This document shows positions 35,308-44,006 of a stretch of 64,000 nt of DNA, one piece after another (within the stretch, counting starts at the first letter, position 1; the number at the start of each line of letters is the position of its first letter). Source of the stretch: Yoonia sediminilitoris (lineage in GTDB: Bacteria; Pseudomonadota; Alphaproteobacteria; Rhodobacterales; Rhodobacteraceae); the NCBI RefSeq assembly GCF_003058085.1, contig NZ_QBUD01000011.1, positions 1 through 64,000 on the forward strand, written 5' to 3'. The position numbers and the translations under genes were made by a program. The notes beneath the pieces were generated by a model. That model saw only the letters and a program-made list of their open reading frames with translations, ran no database searches and was not told the origin of the DNA.

Positions 35308-36099
35308 CTAGGCGCGGTGCGTGCCGTCGGCCAGCGCCTTGACGAAAGCCAGTACATCCTCGACGGAGTCGCCCGCACCTATCTTTTCCACGATTGCGGA
35401 GCCAACAACTGCCCCGTCCGCGATGCCTGCAATGGCTTCGGCCGCGTCAGGTGTTCTGATCCCAAAACCCACGATGACGGGCAGGTCGGTCGCCGCTTTG
35501 ATGCGCGCGACCTCGGGTGCGACGTCAGCGGTTTGCGCAGCAGCCGTACCGGTGATGCCGGTGACGGAAACGTAATAGACAAAGCCAGACGTGTTCTGGA
35601 GCACGGTCGGAAGCCTTTTGTCGTCGGTAGTGGGTGTGGCAAGGCGGATAAAGTTGATCCCGGCAGCTTGCGCGGGAATGCACAATTCTTCGTCTTCTTC
35701 GGGGGGAAGATCGACGATTATCAAACCGTCAATGCCGGCGGCTACCGCGTCTGCCAGAAAGCGATCAACCCCGCGCGAATAGATCGGGTTATAATAACCC
35801 ATCAAGACGATGGGGGTCGTGTCATCGCTTTTGCGAAATTCACGCGCATAATGCAGCGTCTTTTCAAGGTTCTGGCCGCCTTCCAAAGCGCGCTGACCCG
35901 CCAACTGGATCGTCGTCCCATCCGCCATCGGATCGGTAAAGGGCAGGCCCAATTCAATGATGTCGACGCCTGCGGCGGGCAAACCTTTGGTCACGGCAAG
36001 CCCGGTGTCATAATCGGTATCGCCCGCCATGATGTAGGCCACAAACGCTTTGCGATTTTCGGCACGCAGTTGGGCAAATTTGGCATCGATCCGCGACAT
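35308..36099 (-). CDS. trpA: Tryptophan synthase alpha chain
   Basis: Cleaves indole-3-glycerol phosphate to indole and glyceraldehyde 3-phosphate. 263 residues; the catalytic Glu and Asp are in [17 protein letters not shown] (about residues 47-63), and the phosphate-binding [13 protein letters not shown] loop and VGSAIV follow. The ATG at 36099 follows AAAGGAAA. trpB is not in the window, and lldD follows on the same strand only 57 bases downstream. Confidence 0.97.
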   Translation of the reverse strand: MSRIDAKFAQLRAENRKAFVAYIMAGDTDYDTGLAVTKGLPAAGVDIIELGLPFTDPMADGTTIQLAGQRALEGGQNLEKTLHYAREFRKSDDTTPIVLMGYYNPIYSRGVDRFLADAVAAGIDGLIIVDLPPEEDEELCIPAQAAGINFIRLATPTTDDKRLPTVLQNTSGFVYYVSVTGITGTAAAQTADVAPEVARIKAATDLPVIVGFGIRTPDAAEAIAGIADGAVVGSAIVEKIGAGDSVEDVLAFVKALADGTHRA

Positions 36100-36295
36100 G
36101 GCAGTTTCCTTTGAACGGCAATTTCGTGCAGAGGTTTGGCTGAGCGGGCAAGTGAAGTCAATTGTTTGCACGCCTGATCCGGAGCAGAGCTGAAAGGGGA
36201 TGACCTTTGCTTCTACTTTGCGCTTTTTCGCAAGTCTGCTTGCGATGTGTGCCCGCGCGGCCTAAAGCATGCCAAACGTCAAAGGAGTACCGGTC

Positions 36296-37393
36296 ATGGG
36301 TTTCAAAATGGGTATCGTGGGTCTGCCGAATGTGGGCAAATCGACCCTGTTCAATGCGCTGACCAAAACAGCAGCGGCGCAAGCGGCCAACTTCCCCTTT
36401 TGCACGATCGAGCCCAACGTGGGCGATGTCGCCGTTCCGGATGGGCGACTGGACAAGCTGGCAGCGATTGCCGGTTCAAAGCAGATCATTCCCACGCGTA
36501 TGACCTTTGTTGATATCGCCGGTCTGGTGAAAGGCGCGTCAAAAGGTGAGGGGCTGGGTAACCAGTTCTTGGCCAACATCCGTGAATGCGACGCGATTGC
36601 CCATGTGCTGCGCTGTTTCGAAGATGACGATATTACCCACGTTGAAGGCCGGGTTGACCCTGTCGAAGATGCCGAGGTGATCGAGACGGAACTGATGCTT
36701 GCCGATCTTGAGAGTATTGAAAAGCGCCTGCAAAACCTGACACGCAAAGTGCGTGGCGGTGACAAAGAGGCGGTACAACAGGTGCGCCTGCTGGAAATGG
36801 CACAAGCAGCGCTGGAAGATGGCAAGCCCGCACGCACGGTTGACGTTGATGCCGACGACGCCAAGCAATGGAAAATGCTCCAGCTTTTGACCACGAAGCC
36901 GGTGCTTTACGTCTGCAACGTCGAAGAGGATAGCGCAGGGACGGGCAACAGCCAATCGGCGCGTGTTGCGGAAATGGCTGCCGCACAGGGCAATTCACAT
37001 GTCGTCATCTCGGCCCGGATCGAGGAAGAAATCAGCCAGCTTGACGCTGACGAGGCCGAGATGTTTCTGGCCGAAATGGGTTTGGAAGAGGCAGGCTTAG
37101 ATCGTCTCATTCGCGCGGGCTACGAACTGCTGCATCTGCAAACCTATTTCACCGTCGGCCCAAAGGAGGCGCGGGCATGGACGATCAAGGAAGGCACCTC
37201 TGCTCCTCAGGCAGCGGGCGTCATTCACGGTGATTTCGAACGTGGTTTCATCCGGGCAGAAACCATTGGCTATGATGATTTCGTCAGCCTTGGCGGTGAG
37301 GGTCCATCAAAGGAAGCGGGCAAGATGCGCGCGGAAGGCAAAGGGTACATCGTCAAGGACGGTGATGTGATGCATTTTCTGTTCAATACATAG
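36296..37393 (+). CDS. ychF: Redox-regulated ATPase YchF
   Basis: A ribosome-associated ATPase of the Obg family, 365 residues. The P-loop is GLPNVGKST (about residue 8), switch II is DIAGLVKGASKGEGLGNQFL, and the nucleotide-specificity motif is the ATP-type N-V-E-E (LYVCNVEED) rather than NKxD. A TGS domain forms the C-terminus (FTVGPKEARAWTIKEGTSAP). ATG 36296 follows AAAGGAG. Confidence 0.97.
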   Translation: MGFKMGIVGLPNVGKSTLFNALTKTAAAQAANFPFCTIEPNVGDVAVPDGRLDKLAAIAGSKQIIPTRMTFVDIAGLVKGASKGEGLGNQFLANIRECDAIAHVLRCFEDDDITHVEGRVDPVEDAEVIETELMLADLESIEKRLQNLTRKVRGGDKEAVQQVRLLEMAQAALEDGKPARTVDVDADDAKQWKMLQLLTTKPVLYVCNVEEDSAGTGNSQSARVAEMAAAQGNSHVVISARIEEEISQLDADEAEMFLAEMGLEEAGLDRLIRAGYELLHLQTYFTVGPKEARAWTIKEGTSAPQAAGVIHGDFERGFIRAETIGYDDFVSLGGEGPSKEAGKMRAEGKGYIVKDGDVMHFLFNT

Positions 37394-37396
37394 CAA

Positions 37397-37423
37397 GCGC
37401 AACAAACAAGCTTTTCGTTGCGC
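37397..37423. terminator. Hairpin between convergent ychF and chemoreceptor genes
   Basis: GCGCAAC and GTTGCGC pair across a 13-base loop, directly after the ychF stop. No strong T-run; weak terminator. Confidence 0.4.
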
Positions 37424-37461
37424 ATCGGAGTGCAAGGTGGGCAGCACAAAATTGTCGTACT

Positions 37462-38925
37462 TCAGGCTGCATGACCCGCTCTGGCAGCCCGTTCAAATGA
37501 CTGGTCCGCGTCATGTTCAGACCCGGCATATCTGAGGTTCGAAACCAGATCTTGCAGTTCTGTTGACTTATTCTCCATCGTTTGCATTGCCAAAATCGTT
37601 TTCTCGACCATGCCTGCGTTCATTTGTGTGATTTTGTCCATTTCGGCGATGGCAACGTTTATCTCAGACAGTCCTTGCGACTGTTCTACCGATGCTGCTG
37701 CAACATTACCGGTAAGATCAGACACCTCTTCAAAGCGGGTGACGATATCGGCGAATGTTGTTTTTGCTTTTTCAATCAGAGCGACACCCTGCCCAACGGT
37801 TGCGCCGCTTTCTTCGATAAGTTTCTTGATATCGCGTGCGGCATCCGAGGTTCGAACGGCCAATGATCTGACTTCCGAGGCTACGACAGCAAATCCTTTG
37901 CCAGCCTCGCCTGCACGGGCAGCTTCGACCCCGGCGTTCAGGGCCAGCAGGTTGGTTTGAAAGGCGACATCGTCAATAAGAACCGTGATTTGTGAAATGC
38001 TGTCAGAGGAGCTTTGAATCGTGTGCATCGCATCGGCGGTATTACCAATAAGAGCAGCGCCTTCGGTTACCTCTCCTTGCGCTTTGCGACCGACTTCGTT
38101 GGTTGCCTTTGTGTTTTCAGAAGATGAAGAAACGCTTTCCGTGAGCTGACTCAACGCAGCAGCAGTTTCTTCCAGTGATGCGGCCTGACTGACCGTCCGT
38201 CTTGACAATTCATCGGTGGCTTGCGTGATCTCGGCGATCATGCTGCGCAAGTCGCTCATAGAGATGACAAGGTTTTCAATGACCTCGCCCAATTGACTGG
38301 TCGCGGCATTGAATTTTACCCTGACCGCATCGTACCTGACCGGGTAATCGCTTTCATCTGGGCCAGCGATAACATGTGCCAGATTTCCGTTGGCAAGTTC
38401 CATAATTGCGGAATCCAGTGCGTCAAAGGCTTTTTTCTGTTCCTCACCCCAAACGGTGAAGGTGATGTCGACGACCCGTTCAATGTCCAGCAGAAGCGCA
38501 CGTTGCAGAGCGCTGACAATCTTGCTGCTATTCCGTTTCTTTCGGCGGAACAGGCCGCCGGAGAGTTTTTCCATCAAAAGCTCGGTCAAATGCGATGCGG
38601 CACAAGCGTAAGCTGACAAATACGTATCAAGCGGTAGGTTGATCCGGGCATGGGTGCGGCCAATCCTTTCTACCGACGCTACATACTCTGAACCAAAGTC
38701 ACCTGATAACAGGCGTTCCCAGTGTTTGTGCTGGGCACTCCGCGCAGCGTCCACCCTATCCTTCGAAGCAAAGAACTTCGTGGTTTCGGGGTCTTTGAGT
38801 GCGCGCTCGTAAAATCTGGAAAGAACTGATTGCAGTTGGGGAAGCAAATGCCGGCCTACTTCCTTCAGATAGTTACAATCGTTCAGATCAAATTGATCCA
38901 GCTTCTTCTTTAATTCATTCTGCAT
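37462..38925 (-). CDS. Globin-coupled methyl-accepting chemotaxis sensor
   Basis: A cytoplasmic chemoreceptor of 487 residues without membrane segments. Residues 1-170 form a globin-coupled sensor domain with the proximal-His motif RIGRTHARINLPLDTYLSAY (about 88-107), as in the oxygen sensor HemAT. Residues about 250-460 are the MCP signalling hairpin, with the conserved tip DDVAFQTNLLALNAGVEAAR and GEAGKGFAVVASEVR. It probably senses O2 (or NO/CO) and signals to CheA. No che genes are in the window. A second, dead chemoreceptor lies at 32.3 kb. Confidence 0.92.
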   Translation of the reverse strand: MQNELKKKLDQFDLNDCNYLKEVGRHLLPQLQSVLSRFYERALKDPETTKFFASKDRVDAARSAQHKHWERLLSGDFGSEYVASVERIGRTHARINLPLDTYLSAYACAASHLTELLMEKLSGGLFRRKKRNSSKIVSALQRALLLDIERVVDITFTVWGEEQKKAFDALDSAIMELANGNLAHVIAGPDESDYPVRYDAVRVKFNAATSQLGEVIENLVISMSDLRSMIAEITQATDELSRRTVSQAASLEETAAALSQLTESVSSSSENTKATNEVGRKAQGEVTEGAALIGNTADAMHTIQSSSDSISQITVLIDDVAFQTNLLALNAGVEAARAGEAGKGFAVVASEVRSLAVRTSDAARDIKKLIEESGATVGQGVALIEKAKTTFADIVTRFEEVSDLTGNVAAASVEQSQGLSEINVAIAEMDKITQMNAGMVEKTILAMQTMENKSTELQDLVSNLRYAGSEHDADQSFERAARAGHAA

Positions 38926-39080
38926 GAGAGAGAACCCGTGATTTCACTTGCTACGAGCCATAGCGAGGAAATATTAGCATCTTACTAATTTGGCTAAGGG
39001 CTTTTGTGCTGGCGTTTTTTTGCGGCCTTAAAGGGGACAAGGGTTTCCCTGCCCGGCAAATCGGGGCTGTCCAAAATAAA

Positions 39081-39106
39081 AAGAGCGCTGCTTGCGCAAC
39101 GCTCTT
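39081..39106 (-). terminator. Rho-independent terminator after PilJ-domain gene
   Basis: Seven outer pairs (AAGAGCG with CGCTCTT) plus inner pairs, followed on the minus strand by TTTTTATTTT. It ends the unit formed by the PstS/OmpA and PilJ-domain genes. Confidence 0.8.
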
Positions 39107-39129
39107 ATTCGAGTTGATGTGGTCGGGGC

Positions 39130-40074
39130 TTACAGACCGAGCTTCGAATTTTTGTCGTACATGAACACCACGTTGTTCATGCGTGCTTCCATACCGAGGA
39201 AAGCACCAAACAGACGGGTCCGTGTGTTTTCGTCCAATTGGGTCCCGATCAGGGTCGCGTCAAGGACCGGGCGGATGGCAGTCCACTCGTCTACAACGAA
39301 TTGAAGACCTTCTTCGATACGTTTGGTTGGCGGTGGACGGACGCCCACGCTTTCCAGACCGTTGCGAAGAGCTGAAAGCGATGTATCGAACAGTTCAATC
39401 GTGGCGGCCAGCTCTTCGCGGGCGGCTTCGACTTCGATGCCAGATGTAATCAGGCAGACGTTCTTTGACATGCGTTGCGCCAGCATTCGTTGGCGGCCAG
39501 CGATGTCGATCAGCAGGGCATCTGCGTGCAAAAGCGCCACCGGATCAGCATATTGCGCAGTAATTTCACTGACGAGGATGTTCACCTCGTCAAGCACAGG
39601 GACGGACTGGACGGCGATTGATGCAATCATGTCGCTCTGATTTGCGCCAACTTCGGCGGTCAGGGCTTCTCGCTGCAATGGCTGCCAGACGTCAGCCAGT
39701 TCCGAAACCGCGCGCAGCGTCCGGGGGCGGCTTTCTTCGCCCAGAATGCCGAAACCGCGGTTACCGTATAGCAGGGCATCGTTGATCCGCTCAAACTGGT
39801 TGGCCGAAATCTGCAAGACAGCGTTGCTTTCGCGCACGGCGATACCCGCATTCAGATTGCAGGCTGACGCGATGATCCGCTGGCTAAGTGTGCCCAACTG
39901 GCCTGCAAGGTTGATCCGCTCGCTCGAGCCGACGTCAGTCGCAAAATTCTGTGCAGAAGCGGCCGAGGCCAGACCAAGCGTGGCGATCGTCAACACGCCA
40001 AGCCCGTTGCGGATAGCAAAGACGCAATGTGCGACGCTCTTTCTGAGTTGTGTTTGTAACTTTGACATTGTCAT
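39130..40074 (-). CDS. Secreted protein with two PilJ-type sensor domains
   Basis: A periplasmic protein of 314 residues. An N-terminal signal (hydrophobic GLGVLTIATLGLASAASAQ, residues about 24-42) is followed by two copies of the type IV pili methyl-accepting-transducer N-terminal (PilJ) domain: ERINLAGQLGTLSQRIIASA at about 53 and LIDIAGRQRMLAQRMSKNV at about 187. In sensor kinases and chemoreceptors this helical domain is fused to signalling parts; here it stands alone, so it probably acts as a binding protein or partner of a receptor. It lies 111 bases downstream of the PstS/OmpA gene and shares its terminator. Confidence 0.85.
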   Translation of the reverse strand: MTMSKLQTQLRKSVAHCVFAIRNGLGVLTIATLGLASAASAQNFATDVGSSERINLAGQLGTLSQRIIASACNLNAGIAVRESNAVLQISANQFERINDALLYGNRGFGILGEESRPRTLRAVSELADVWQPLQREALTAEVGANQSDMIASIAVQSVPVLDEVNILVSEITAQYADPVALLHADALLIDIAGRQRMLAQRMSKNVCLITSGIEVEAAREELAATIELFDTSLSALRNGLESVGVRPPPTKRIEEGLQFVVDEWTAIRPVLDATLIGTQLDENTRTRLFGAFLGMEARMNNVVFMYDKNSKLGL

Positions 40075-40185
40075 TCCTCTATCGTGTCGGGGCGGGAGGG
40101 CGAAATCCTGTCAATCTGAGATTTTATCTTGATGTTGAGGCTTCGCCGTCCTGACCCGGTCTGTTCAAAATCCGAAGCTGGCGGG

Positions 40186-41772
40186 TTAGGCCGGGTTCTT
40201 GATCCAGACTTCGACACGACGGTTAATGCGACGGCCTTCGTCACTTATATTGCAACCTGAAGGTGCGATTTCACCGTATCCTACGGACGACAGGCTGATT
40301 TCGCTGATCCGGTCGCCGCCAGCGGTCTGAAGCTCTTGCAGGATCTGTGCGGCGCGGACTTCAGAGAGTTGGCGGTTGCCGTCAAACTGGCCCACATCAT
40401 CGGTGAAACCAACGATCAGAACTTCGCTGCCGGACGGCTGGGTAGCAAGATAATCGACAAGGCGTCCCATATCGATCCGGCCACGTTCGTCCAACCGTGC
40501 AGAGCCTGTCCGGAAACGGAAGGTGGTGGAAAGCCTGTCATAATCCACCATGGTGTCCAGCATATCACGCATAAAGCCTGCTTCGTAGCGGTCAGCATCG
40601 GGGTCCCTTAGCATCAGACCGCGTGCGCTTTCTGGCGATTGCTCGCGGCGGTCTACACCGAAGCCGATAAAGCCAGCTTTGCCGATCAGGTTGTCGGCCG
40701 CGTCTGATGTGGCGAAATCAAGCAAGCCCTTTGTCGCTGGGTCCATGTTGTCTGCACGGTTGTAGAGATACAGACGGCGCTGCAATGCGTATTCTTCCGT
40801 GCGTGCAGAGAATGCATCAGGCGTCATCCGGATTCCACATTCGTTGATCAGGGTGAGCGGCTTTGCCCCACGTTGGAATGCGTAGCCCACATAAGTGATC
40901 GCGTTGGGGTCTTCGTTGACAATCTGTGACGCTTCACTGCTGGTTTCTGCGATGATGGCATTGGCTGCGACACTTGGGGCATCACCACCAAAAACCCGCT
41001 GTTCAAACACCGACCTCGTAGCGGACCCTGACGCGCGCGTAACCAGATTGATGGGGGCATCTGCACCGCCCACTTCGGACCAGTTGGTGATCTGGCCGGT
41101 GTAGATCCCTTGCAGCTGGTCTGTGCTCAGTTCGGTGATCGGGTTGGATGGATGTGCCATGACGATCAGGCTGTCCACCGCAATGATGTGTTCCTGATCA
41201 GGGGCAATCATATTGCCTGCCCCGTTGTCACGCAGTTCGCGCGCTTCGTTTGGGGTGATGCGGCGGGATGACATGCCGACCTTTGCGGATTTATCCAAGA
41301 GGTTGGAGAAGGCATCGCTTGACCCCGTGGACGACACAAGGAACGTTGCAACCTCGTCGCCAAAGCCCTGCTCAGCAACGATGCTGGCAAGGATTTCACC
41401 GTTCACTGACGTGTTTCCGATCGTTGCGGCCGCATCAAGTGCACCGGAGTAACCTTCAAGAAGAAGTGGCATGACACCAAGCCCAACTGTGTCTGACCCG
41501 GCAATTCTGACGTCAGCAGTTGCGACTTCAAGCTGGGGACAATCGTCGCCAGCGCAGCTTACCCGGCTTGCAGAGACCCGCAGTTCACCAAGGGCTGTGC
41601 CGATGATGTATGCGTTATCTTCAAACGCGATGAATTCACCGCGCATGTTCACAGTGCCATCGCTTGATGTCAGCTGGATTTCGCCCGCGCTCATCGCAGA
41701 GGGGAGAATCATCGTCGCTGCGAAAGCGATTGAAGCGAGCGCTCTGGCGCTACAGCTCATCGTGGTTTTCAT
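40186..41772 (-). CDS. PstS-like periplasmic binding protein fused to OmpA domain
   Basis: A fusion of 528 residues. After a signal peptide (ending MSAGEIQ, about residue 29) a short N-terminal domain holds two Cys (SCAGDDCPQ). Residues about 88-370 are a phosphate-binding-protein-like domain (VRIAGSDTVGLGVMPLLLEG, then IYTGQITNWSEVGGADAPIN). Residues about 415-527 are an OmpA-type peptidoglycan-binding domain (FRTGSARLDERG, VGFTDDVGQFDGNRQLSEVRA). The OmpA domain would tether the binding domain to the cell wall. It is probably co-transcribed with the PilJ-domain protein. Confidence 0.9.
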   Translation of the reverse strand: MKTTMSCSARALASIAFAATMILPSAMSAGEIQLTSSDGTVNMRGEFIAFEDNAYIIGTALGELRVSASRVSCAGDDCPQLEVATADVRIAGSDTVGLGVMPLLLEGYSGALDAAATIGNTSVNGEILASIVAEQGFGDEVATFLVSSTGSSDAFSNLLDKSAKVGMSSRRITPNEARELRDNGAGNMIAPDQEHIIAVDSLIVMAHPSNPITELSTDQLQGIYTGQITNWSEVGGADAPINLVTRASGSATRSVFEQRVFGGDAPSVAANAIIAETSSEASQIVNEDPNAITYVGYAFQRGAKPLTLINECGIRMTPDAFSARTEEYALQRRLYLYNRADNMDPATKGLLDFATSDAADNLIGKAGFIGFGVDRREQSPESARGLMLRDPDADRYEAGFMRDMLDTMVDYDRLSTTFRFRTGSARLDERGRIDMGRLVDYLATQPSGSEVLIVGFTDDVGQFDGNRQLSEVRAAQILQELQTAGGDRISEISLSSVGYGEIAPSGCNISDEGRRINRRVEVWIKNPA

Positions 41773-42374
41773 TTCTTCACTCTCCGTTCATTTCTACCCG
41801 TCAACGGCAAGTTGAAAACTCAACGTTGACTCAATTCGAGACGTTTTTCTTAATGCCGCCTAATCACCACGTGATTGCGGTCCGATTGTGTGCAAAATGG
41901 GGCAAACGCGTGCGAAATGAGGGAATTGTTGCGAATTTGGATATCTCTTCAAAGCAGCGTAGACCTATAATTTTTGATAAATCTCTCAAAATCAATGACA
42001 TAACATGCTCTCTTGGCATGCGTTTGCCCCTCGCCGAGCCGAAATCATGGGCGTGAGTGCTTCGCATTTTGTAGCGTCAACTGGGAAATCAGGCCTGACT
42101 CGTTGTTGCAACCATTGCGTGCGCAACTATCGGCACCAATTTGCATAAATTTTGTACTTTTCAGTCGGCGCGATAGGGAGTTCGCGCCAAGAGCGCCACT
42201 CTTTTGCCACATTTCCTGCATCGATATCGAAATCAGCCGACTGTCCCGCAAGATCATCAATGCGCATGTGAGCGGCAATGACCGGTTTGCAGCTTTTCGG
42301 GAAACGCATTGCAAAGTTGGTGTGTAATGGGCGTTTCGCCTGTATCTGAAGCCACAGGTGAAAGACCGAACGCT
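41773..42374. other. 600-base stretch without recognisable gene
   Basis: No coding frame here looks real. It holds a nine-base inverted repeat, GTAATGGGC at 42324-42332 and GCCCATTAC at 42392-42400, the right arm lying in the end of ecfG. The left part is AT-richer and probably contains the PstS/OmpA promoter. Confidence 0.5.
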
Positions 42375-42890
42375 TTAGCCAATGTCTGAAAGCCCATTAC
42401 GCTCCAATATATCGGCCAATCGCTTCCTGCCGCGGTTGACCCGGCTTTTGATCGTGCCAATCGCGATACCGCATGTTGCTGCAGCCTCTTCGTAGGACAT
42501 CCCAGATGCTGCAACAAGCGTAAGCGCTTCGCGCTGCTCTGTCGGTAATATTGAAAAGGCCTTTTCGAAGTCCATCACAGCGATTATCTGGTCGGTCCCG
42601 CCACCGTCGCTGTACTCTTCCACATCGGTATTTTCGATGTTGCTCAATTCGCGCCGTGACTTGCGCAAGTCCGAATAAAAAGTGTTTCGAACAATCGTAA
42701 AGAGCCAGGCGCGCAGATTTGTTGTCTGGTCGAATTGGTGAAACTTACGCCATGCTTTGACGATTGAATCCTGAACAAGATCGTCAGCAGAAGACGGATT
42801 CCGCGTGAGGCTCATCGCAAATGCGCGCATCTCCTGCAAGTGTTGTAGGATGGCATCGCGGGGATCGGGCCGGCCAAGCATATTGCTCAT
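42375..42890 (-). CDS. ecfG: General stress response ECF sigma factor EcfG
   Basis: An ECF15-type sigma factor of 171 residues. Region 2 is seen in NPSSADDLVQDSIVKAWRKF and FDQTTNLRAWLFTIVRNTFY, region 4 in ILPTEQREALTLVAASGMSY and the helix-turn-helix IAIGTIKSRVNRGRK. It directs RNA polymerase to GGAAC-N16/17-CGTT promoters and is held by NepR until PhyR is phosphorylated. The start overlaps the nepR stop (ATGA). Confidence 0.95.
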   Translation of the reverse strand: MSNMLGRPDPRDAILQHLQEMRAFAMSLTRNPSSADDLVQDSIVKAWRKFHQFDQTTNLRAWLFTIVRNTFYSDLRKSRRELSNIENTDVEEYSDGGGTDQIIAVMDFEKAFSILPTEQREALTLVAASGMSYEEAAATCGIAIGTIKSRVNRGRKRLADILERNGLSDIG

Positions 42891-43057
42891 CCGTCTTGCT
42901 CCGGATCGTTTCTTTTGCCCTGCTCGCGTTGTTGAAGCTGGTTGAGGATATCAATGAAGCGGTCGGGCACGTCCTCCTTGACCATACGTTGGTAAACCCT
43001 GCGCAGGTTCTCGTCGATAATACGCTCGACACTTGGTTTCTTCGGCGCTTTCGACAT
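42887..43057 (-). CDS. nepR: Anti-sigma factor NepR
   Basis: A protein of 56 residues that I read directly from the minus strand: MSKAPKKPSVERIIDENLRR, then VYQRMVKEDVPDRFIDILNQ and a Gln/Arg/Lys-rich end. The central D-x-N-L-R-R-V-Y and VPDRF-x-x-L-L-type helices are the NepR signature. It binds EcfG and is titrated away by phosphorylated PhyR. It overlaps ecfG by four bases and is preceded by an EcfG-type promoter, giving positive autoregulation. Confidence 0.93.
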   Translation of the reverse strand: MSKAPKKPSVERIIDENLRRVYQRMVKEDVPDRFIDILNQLQQREQGKRNDPEQDG

Positions 43058-43107
43058 CAAAAATTCCCATTGGAGGGGGCTGGATTATTGTAACAACCTA
43101 CGAGATA

Positions 43108-43133
43108 AACGCCATAGGGTTGTGTTAAGTTCC
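43108..43133 (-). promoter_or_regulatory. EcfG-type promoter of nepR-ecfG
   Basis: On the minus strand GGAAC, a 17-base spacer and CGTT match the general-stress-response promoter consensus exactly. The -10-like CGTT is 51 bases upstream of the nepR start. Confidence 0.88.
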
Positions 43134-43158
43134 ATGAATTCAGGTATAGGATGTTATT

Positions 43159-43971
43159 ATGAGGCGTGCGCAGGTAAGTCCAGACATCTCCAGAGCATTG
43201 GCTGCCGATCTTCCTTTTCTGCGCAGATATGCGCGCGCGTTATGCGGTGAGCAGGCCAAAGGGGATTGGTTTGCACTGCGGGCCTTGCAGGCAATTATGG
43301 ATGGGGAGCAGGCGGGTGAGGATGCATCGACGCCAAAAATCAGACTGTTCAAAGCGTTCATGTCGGTCTGGCATAGTGATGCATTTGACGCGGTCATTGA
43401 AACAGAGCTGAAGGCGGCTGTCGCCCAGTCCTATCTGCGCAAGCTGACGTCAGAGGCCCGTCAGGCGTTGTTGCTCCATGCCAATGAAGAATTCACCGTG
43501 CCAGAGGTGGCAGAGATTTTGGGCTTGTCAGTTGATGACGCCGACCATCTGATTTTGCAGGCACGCAATGAAATCAGGGAAAACGTCAAAGGCAGCGTGT
43601 TGATCATCGAAGATGAGGCGATGATCGCCATGGATCTGGATGACATCACCACGGATCTGGGGCACCACGTGACAGGCACAGCGCCGACCCGGTCGCAAGC
43701 GGTGGCACTTGCACAGGGTGAGCTGCCTGATTTGATCCTGTCCGACATCAAACTGGCCGACGGATCATCCGGTGTTGATGCAGTTAACGAGATTCTTGAG
43801 GCAGCTGCGGAAATCCCTGTGATTTTCATCACGGCCTTTCCCGAACTGCTGCTGACGGGGGAGCGCATGGAACCCGCGTTTGTCATCACCAAACCCTATA
43901 CCGAAGAGCAGGTCGAGTCCGCCATCAGTCAGGCGATGTTCTTTCGCAGTACCGCTGCAATCGAGGCGTAG
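43159..43971 (+). CDS. phyR: Anti-anti-sigma response regulator PhyR
   Basis: The partner switch of the general stress response, 270 residues. The N-terminal half is a sigma-factor-like domain that mimics EcfG to bind NepR (SRALAADLPFLRRYARALCG, LLLHANEEFTVPEVAEILGL). The C-terminal half is a receiver with acidic pair EDEAM (about 150) and phosphorylation site Asp in LILSDIKLADG (about 195). It is divergent from nepR-ecfG. No HWE kinase gene is adjacent. Confidence 0.95.
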   Translation: MRRAQVSPDISRALAADLPFLRRYARALCGEQAKGDWFALRALQAIMDGEQAGEDASTPKIRLFKAFMSVWHSDAFDAVIETELKAAVAQSYLRKLTSEARQALLLHANEEFTVPEVAEILGLSVDDADHLILQARNEIRENVKGSVLIIEDEAMIAMDLDDITTDLGHHVTGTAPTRSQAVALAQGELPDLILSDIKLADGSSGVDAVNEILEAAAEIPVIFITAFPELLLTGERMEPAFVITKPYTEEQVESAISQAMFFRSTAAIEA

Positions 43972-44006
43972 TATGACCCTTGCGTAGCCGATCTGCAAAT
44001 CTGCCC

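Noticed and set aside
41814..42370. Several frames of 60-130 residues on both strands
   Set aside because: None has a domain, ribosome site or codon pattern like the neighbours; treated as intergenic.
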